This document shows positions 63,393 to 64,000 of a stretch of DNA of 64,000 nucleotides, in pieces (the stretch's first letter is position 1; every line of letters begins with the position of its first letter). The stretch covers positions 26,169,177 to 26,233,176 of the forward strand of contig JAJKFL010000007.1 in NCBI GenBank assembly GCA_021186555.1, read 5' to 3'. The translations under genes and the position numbers were made by a program. Below the pieces are notes generated by a model. The model had not been told where the DNA came from and did no database searches. It saw only the letters and a program-made list of their open reading frames with translations. The DNA is from Reticulitermes speratus (taxonomy: Eukaryota; Arthropoda; Insecta; Blattodea; Rhinotermitidae).

Positions 63393-63648
63393 CGGCAGGA
63401 ATAGCGTAGCTGGCATAGCAACTCACATGGGCTGGAGAGCTCGGGGTTCAAACACCAGAGGGGGCGAGATTTTTCGCACACGTCCAGACCGGCCCTGGGT
63501 CCCACCCAGCCTCCTGTATGATGGGTACCGGGTCTTTCCCTGGAGTAAAGTGGCCGGGGCGTGGCGTCGAGTAACCACCCCCTCTATCGTCGAGGTCAAA
63601 AAAAGGGTCGAGCTATACCTCTAATTCCGTGTGACTTCATGGCATCTT
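63393..63648 (+). mobile_element. SINE-D
   Basis: GGCAGGAATAGCGTAGCTGG, B box GGGGTTCAAACACC, GGGGCGAGATTTTTCGCAC, CCCTGGGTCCCACCCAGCC, TGGGTACCGGGTCTTTCCC, GTAAAGTGGCCGGGGCGTGG, CCCCTCTATCG; the tail is lost and hAT-like sequence follows. Confidence 0.88.
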
Positions 63649-63654
63649 ACTGGG

Positions 63655-63873
63655 CATGAGTCTCCAAATCGCGGCCCGCCGGTTTGTATTATGCAGCCCG
63701 CGGCCAATTTGTAAATTGTATATATATATAATAATATATATATATACTAAAAAATTACACAATTATTTAGGTAATTAATTGTACCACGTAGTGTCATTTT
63801 TCCTCTTTCGGCCCGCAAACAAGCCCGCAATAACGGACGTGGCCCTTTGCCTTTAAAGGTTTGGAGGCCTATG
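63655..63873. mobile_element. hAT-like non-autonomous element
   Basis: CATGAGTCTCCAAATCGCGG at the left and (complement) CATAGGCCTCCAAACC at the right are imperfect inverted repeats; next to them are GGCCCGCCGG, CAGCCCGCGGCC and CGGCCCGCAAAC, the GGCCCGC pattern typical of hAT MITEs. A TA-rich stretch (63718-63746) fills the middle. No 8-bp TSD verified. Confidence 0.7.
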
Positions 63874-64000
63874 TTATCGGATGGAATTTACCTTTTACCT
63901 TACTACTGGTAATAAATGACGACTTCCTCCTTCCAGTACCCTACCTACTTACCATTCACAATCAACTTCCCATTTCATTCCATGTTATATGAGGTCTGTA
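63874..64000. other. no recognisable feature
   Basis: AT-rich end of the window. Confidence 0.4.

Noticed and set aside
63718..63746. TA-rich stretch as a possible promoter
   Set aside because: It lies inside a hAT-like element and has no other promoter sign.

Overview
This is AT-rich eukaryotic DNA with no gene I can support: no reading frame looks like a real exon, and I see no true tRNA, rRNA or snRNA gene. The repeat content points to a large-genome insect. From memory, the peptides these tRNA-derived SINEs would encode and the LINE 3' ends look like those of cockroach and termite genomes, Periplaneta americana most of all. That is recall, not a search. Working names used below: SINE-A and SINE-B share a Leu/Ser-like tRNA head (starts GCCGATCCCAGTGGCCG, B box GGTTCGAATCCC) but have different bodies. 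SINE-C has another tRNA head (GGCCGTGCCATGGCTCAGG) and ends in CTGCGGGGCCCTTC plus poly(A). SINE-D and SINE-E have further heads but share a central block, and SINE-D ends in TTTACC-type repeats. LINE-1 and LINE-2 are two non-LTR retrotransposon families present only as 5'-truncated 3' ends.

Layout. 0-12 kb: SINE-C, SINE-A, SINE-D-like copies and a head-B-A composite SINE. 12-21 kb: MITEs, LINE-2, SINE-A, SINE-D and fold-backs. 21-32 kb: a pogo-like MITE carrying a B-B-A composite SINE, LINE pieces, two fold-backs and a SINE-D with a 16-bp target-site duplication (TSD). 32-38 kb: LINE-1 copies in both orientations, a second B-B-A composite and two TA-flanked MITEs. 38-52 kb: a chimeric-looking SINE, a 69-bp tandem array split by a SINE-E, fold-backs, and more SINE-A, C and E. 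52-64 kb: hAT-like MITEs, SINEs, a fold-back and a long purine-rich tract.

Two patterns go beyond a repeat list. (1) Six junctions show a SINE-B poly(A) tail joined at exactly ATCCC inside the B box of another tRNA SINE. One locus (1.5-2.0 kb) keeps both halves of the invaded SINE. Three others look like daughters made by read-through from the inserted copy, and all three are bounded by their own TSDs, so the composites moved as units. (2) A structured motif of the form YTGANGA, one base, stem II, CGAAAC, RTG/GT occurs at 13 or more places on both strands, often at the centre of fold-backs. It matches the hammerhead ribozyme core except for one extra base before stem II, and is best explained as debris of Penelope-like elements or another hammerhead-bearing retroelement.

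There is no operon or pathway logic here. The elements are linked by parasitism: SINEs depend on LINE machinery not encoded intact in this window, MITEs on absent transposases, and nesting gives relative ages.
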